Shown here in pieces: positions 61,469 to 64,000 of a stretch of DNA of 64,000 nt. The notes under the pieces are model-generated. The model worked only from the letters and a program-made list of their open reading frames with translations. It searched no databases and had not been told where the DNA came from. Where the stretch lies: the NCBI GenBank assembly GCA_009801015.1, contig VHZZ01003114.1:1-64000 (forward strand). Reading direction: 5' to 3'. Position numbers and translations under genes: made by a program. How positions within the stretch are numbered: the stretch's first letter is position 1; each line of letters begins with the position of its first letter. Origin of the DNA: Silene noctiflora (lineage: Eukaryota > Streptophyta > Magnoliopsida > Caryophyllales > Caryophyllaceae).

Positions 61469-61651
61469 TTAAATAAGAATTTATCAAGCAAGTTTCAACT
61501 CTTTGTCAGTCTTATTTTAGCTGATGCCTTCCGAAATTTAAGATTGGTAACCGATGCCGATCAGTCAATCCTCAAGGCCGCTATGGTAGGGTTGGCGAAT
61601 CAAAGAAGTTGTCTTGAGGAATTAAATCAGTCGGGCTTCACTGGCCTTAAG
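61469..61651 (+). CDS. Sixty-codon open frame without ATG, possible protein relic
   Basis: Open from a TAG at 61466-61468 to a TAA at 61649-61651. The only ATG is well inside the frame. The middle and end read like real, amphipathic protein: LADAFRNLRLVTDADQSI, then LKAAMVGLANQRSCLEELNQ, then SGFTGLK. This composition is unlike the Ser/Leu/Arg-heavy chance frames around it. I do not recognise the family. It may be a fragment of a gene captured from the nucleus, a plasmid or another genome. No function is inferred. Confidence 0.2.
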
Positions 61652-63287
61652 TAAGGGGGCGCAAGTCGTAAGCCAACCAAAAAACACAAACTTCAGGTTT
61701 AATTTAAGAATTAAAACTTTAGCCAGAGTTCAAAGTTTTTAAGTTTTAATAAGGCCCGTTGACTACGATTCCGAGGCACGGATTGTGTTAAAAGGGATAA
61801 ACCCCTTCCTTTGGTAGAGCTCTTTCCCTTTTTACTCTTAGCATCAATCCCCGAAGAAGGGATAGCCCGTATCGTGGTCTAAAATGTAGAAATTGGGACC
61901 ATTAAGACAGGCAGGCTGTAGGTCATATTTTTGAAAACAGCTTCCAAAATGAAATGTGATAGGTGAATTTCGCCTTTTATCGGGAGCATTGGTGGTAGGC
62001 ATTCCTTGAGTTACTGAGCCATTTATGATTATGAACTAAATCCTATGCCCTATGAGACTCTGTTCAATATGGTAAGTCAATCCTATTATATATTGGAGAC
62101 AAAAGACGGGTTTATAAATTTTCCATATGATTGGGCTGGAATCCCTTTTTCTTTCTTTGATTAAATGAGAGACTCATACGAAGATTCCAAAAAAGGGGGT
62201 AGGACCCTCAATAAGGCCCTCTTCGCGCATGAACTGAATAGGCTTGCCTAGGCTAAGAAGCAAGTAGGCGAATCTCCCGATTAAATATGAATACCTATTC
62301 CAGGATAAGGCCCCTCATCCGAAACCGCGGATACGTTCTGGTATAAGGATAAACGAAAGTTTAAAATGAACTCTTTCTATGGGGCAAACTCAAACAAAAA
62401 TGCCAAAATAAGAAAAGTCAAGAAAGGGAAGTACTCTTTTGTATTCTCGTTTTAGGATTGGTAGTATAATCTTCTACAGCCTCAAATACAGTCAGGAAGT
62501 TCCTTAAATAAAAAATGGTGCAACCCTATCTCTCATCAGTTATCTTTTCCTTGAAATCAAATCGATGGCGATGATTGGACAAAAGATTCCTCACTTACAT
62601 AATGCAATAAAAAAAAAGGGGCGCGAGATTGCGCTTAAAAGATTAAATCAGAAGTAGTAGAAAGGACTAGTATTTAACCCTCATCAGATTCTAATTGTGG
62701 ACTCATTCTATTTACGAAATATATTAGCAAGCTAAACCGATCTCACATGCTAACTATGAATTTCGCTACTTATCGACCAATGCCCTAACGGATGGCCTCT
62801 TTCTGTCTTTGGGCTCTTGATTGAACGACCTTCTACTATATTATTATATCCTTTCTTTAATCTTTAATGAAAAGACTGTGTTTGCAGAATGTGACTGAGG
62901 GCGGGTCCGTCCAGGGAGAGTATATATACGCAGTGGAACGAGAAAGCCAGGGCACTTCCTTCACAAGACTGGGGTCTTTCTTGGGGGGCATTGTTCCGAG
63001 AAAAGTAAGGGGCGTGCTTTTATAATTAAGGAGCTGGCTTGCTTCGAAACCTGGGTCTAACCCGATCTCTGGCCGTTCGTTTTAGGAGGCGAAGTTTTAC
63101 GTTTCCGCCCCACCTTTGATGGTATAAGACTGACTGCACCCCACTCCTATTAAAGGATTAGTCAACCGCATGCGGTTCCGAGCAACCATCTTTAATCTTC
63201 TTCCTCATGTCACCATAGCTTATGAAACCTTGAACCAAAGGCTTGCCTATAATAAGAAGTAGTAAAGGCACGGGGTAAAAGAAAAAA
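61652..63287. other. Gene-empty spacer
   Basis: No frames of note, no RNA gene and no module clusters. TTTAAGTTTTAATAAGG and related A/T tracts lie at 61690-61760. Confidence 0.5.
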
Positions 63288-63419
63288 GACTCGAGCAAAG
63301 CGAGAGGAGAAGACTCGCCCGAGGTACCAGGAGCGGAGCCTAGTTCTACCCGAAGTGGGACTCGACCAGAGGAGAGGAGATAGAGAAAAAAGGACTCGAT
63401 CGTAGTGAGAGGGGATAGA
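63288..63419 (+). repeat. CTCGA/GGAGAGG modular repeat cluster with a CCC/GGG member
   Basis: Modules CTCGAGCAAAGCGAGAGG (63290-63307), CTCGCCCGAGG, ACCCGAAGTGGGACTCGAC (63348-63366), ACCAGAGGAGAGG and CTCGATCGTAGTGAGAGG (63395-63412). The first is the exact reverse complement of the CCTCTCGCTTTGCTCGAG module found at 32728, 43913 and 47922. Confidence 0.85.
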
Positions 63420-63661
63420 AAGGATAAAGAGTGCAAATAAAGGACTTCAAAAGAAGGGATCCATTATAGACCCCTCCCCTGCCACCGAACGCATACTGAC
63501 CTAGCCAAGCCCAAGACTGAGAAAGCCTTTTATCTATCCTCTATTAACTAGTACACCCAGCTTCGGTCGTCTCGTAAAGAACGAGCGATAGACCTGAACC
63601 AACAATTTAGGAACCCTGTGTCTAGCTGCTTTCGAGGATGAGTCAAAGGCAAGAATAAGTG

Positions 63662-63679
63662 CTCGAACGAAGAGAGAGG
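63662..63679 (+). repeat. Single modular repeat
   Basis: CTCGAACGAAGAGAGAGG, a hairpin-type module with altered arms. It sits about 50 bp before an inverted AT-palindrome element. Confidence 0.6.
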
Positions 63680-63699
63680 ACAGATATAAGTTAAGCTTT

Positions 63700-63757
63700 A
63701 CGTATCCAAAGAATTAAATTTCAATCTGTCTTAATTCTTATATACGTATATGATAAA
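63700..63757 (-). repeat. AT-palindrome element, inverted copy
   Basis: Bases 63729-63755 are the exact reverse complement of 11554-11580, and the resemblance continues through the adjoining AAATTT tract. Contains ATATACGTATAT. Confidence 0.85.
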
Positions 63758-63894
63758 GATCTTTTTGCCTATGCTCTTTTTTCTAGATTTTGTTTTTGTT
63801 GTGAAGTTAGGTTCTTTTTGCTTTCTTTCTCGATGCTAGATTCATGGTCTTTTCATGGTAGGGACGAAGGGTGCGTACAAGAGGTTTAAATAGT

Positions 63895-63962
63895 CCCCCT
63901 CTCGCTAACGCTCGAGTTCTTTTAACTTGGAAAAGCCCTTTCTTTTCAATAGATCCTCTCAC
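63895..63962 (-). repeat. Modular repeat, reverse orientation
   Basis: CCTCTCGCTAACGCTCGAG (63898-63916), then a weaker CTTTCTTTTCAATAGATCC. The loop CGTTAG is a variant not seen intact elsewhere in the window. Confidence 0.75.
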
Positions 63963-64000
63963 TCTTGCAGGAGTTCTTTCCGAAGCATCTGATTCGCTAC

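Overview
The window reads as intergenic DNA from a very large seed-plant mitochondrial genome. The base composition looks moderate (I estimate low-40s percent GC, not counted). Over 64 kb there is no recognisable gene: no rRNA, no tRNA cloverleaf, no exon of nad, cox, atp, cob, ccm or ribosomal-protein genes, and no plastid insert I could identify. Instead there are many short dispersed repeats in both orientations. An inflated mitochondrial genome of the cucurbit type (Cucumis or Cucurbita) is my best guess. It rests on the known abundance of small repeats and gene-empty DNA in those genomes, not on any diagnostic gene. A few N bases (31799 to 32386) point to a draft assembly.

Layout: the dominant structure is a family of short modules built on a CTCGA...GGAGAGG theme. 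It recurs in about 25 clusters across the whole window. On one strand the clusters are purine-rich (241-415, 7079-7180, 7561-7815, 13930-14025, 30511-30708, 41852-42028, 53726-53828, 59300-59401, 63288-63419). The others lie in the opposite orientation (5884-5975, 11953-12021, 26997-27215, 32634-32785, 37138-37300, 43909-44000, 47839-48150, 48531-48652, 51143-51254 and others). Many modules can fold as tiny hairpins whose stem is kept while the loop differs from copy to copy. A second element, AT-rich and centred on ATATACGTATAT or close variants followed by AAGAA, often lies next to these clusters (6133, 11551, 13866, 31113, 43731, 43821, 63700). A third repeat of roughly 105 bp (6191-6295 and 11641-11746) carries a small stem with one paired substitution.

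Between the clusters lies unique-looking DNA with scattered short open frames of about 60 to 127 codons. Many of the longer frames begin at TTG or GTG, and some are open on both strands at once. I recognise none as a known protein. The few listed as possible CDS are low-confidence entries. Nothing here looks like an operon or a functional gene set. The value of the window is in its repeat architecture and in a small number of unexplained conserved-looking blocks (31730-32120, 40438-40701, 61469-61651, and the related motif at 27373-27450, 43690-43720 and 56682-56716).
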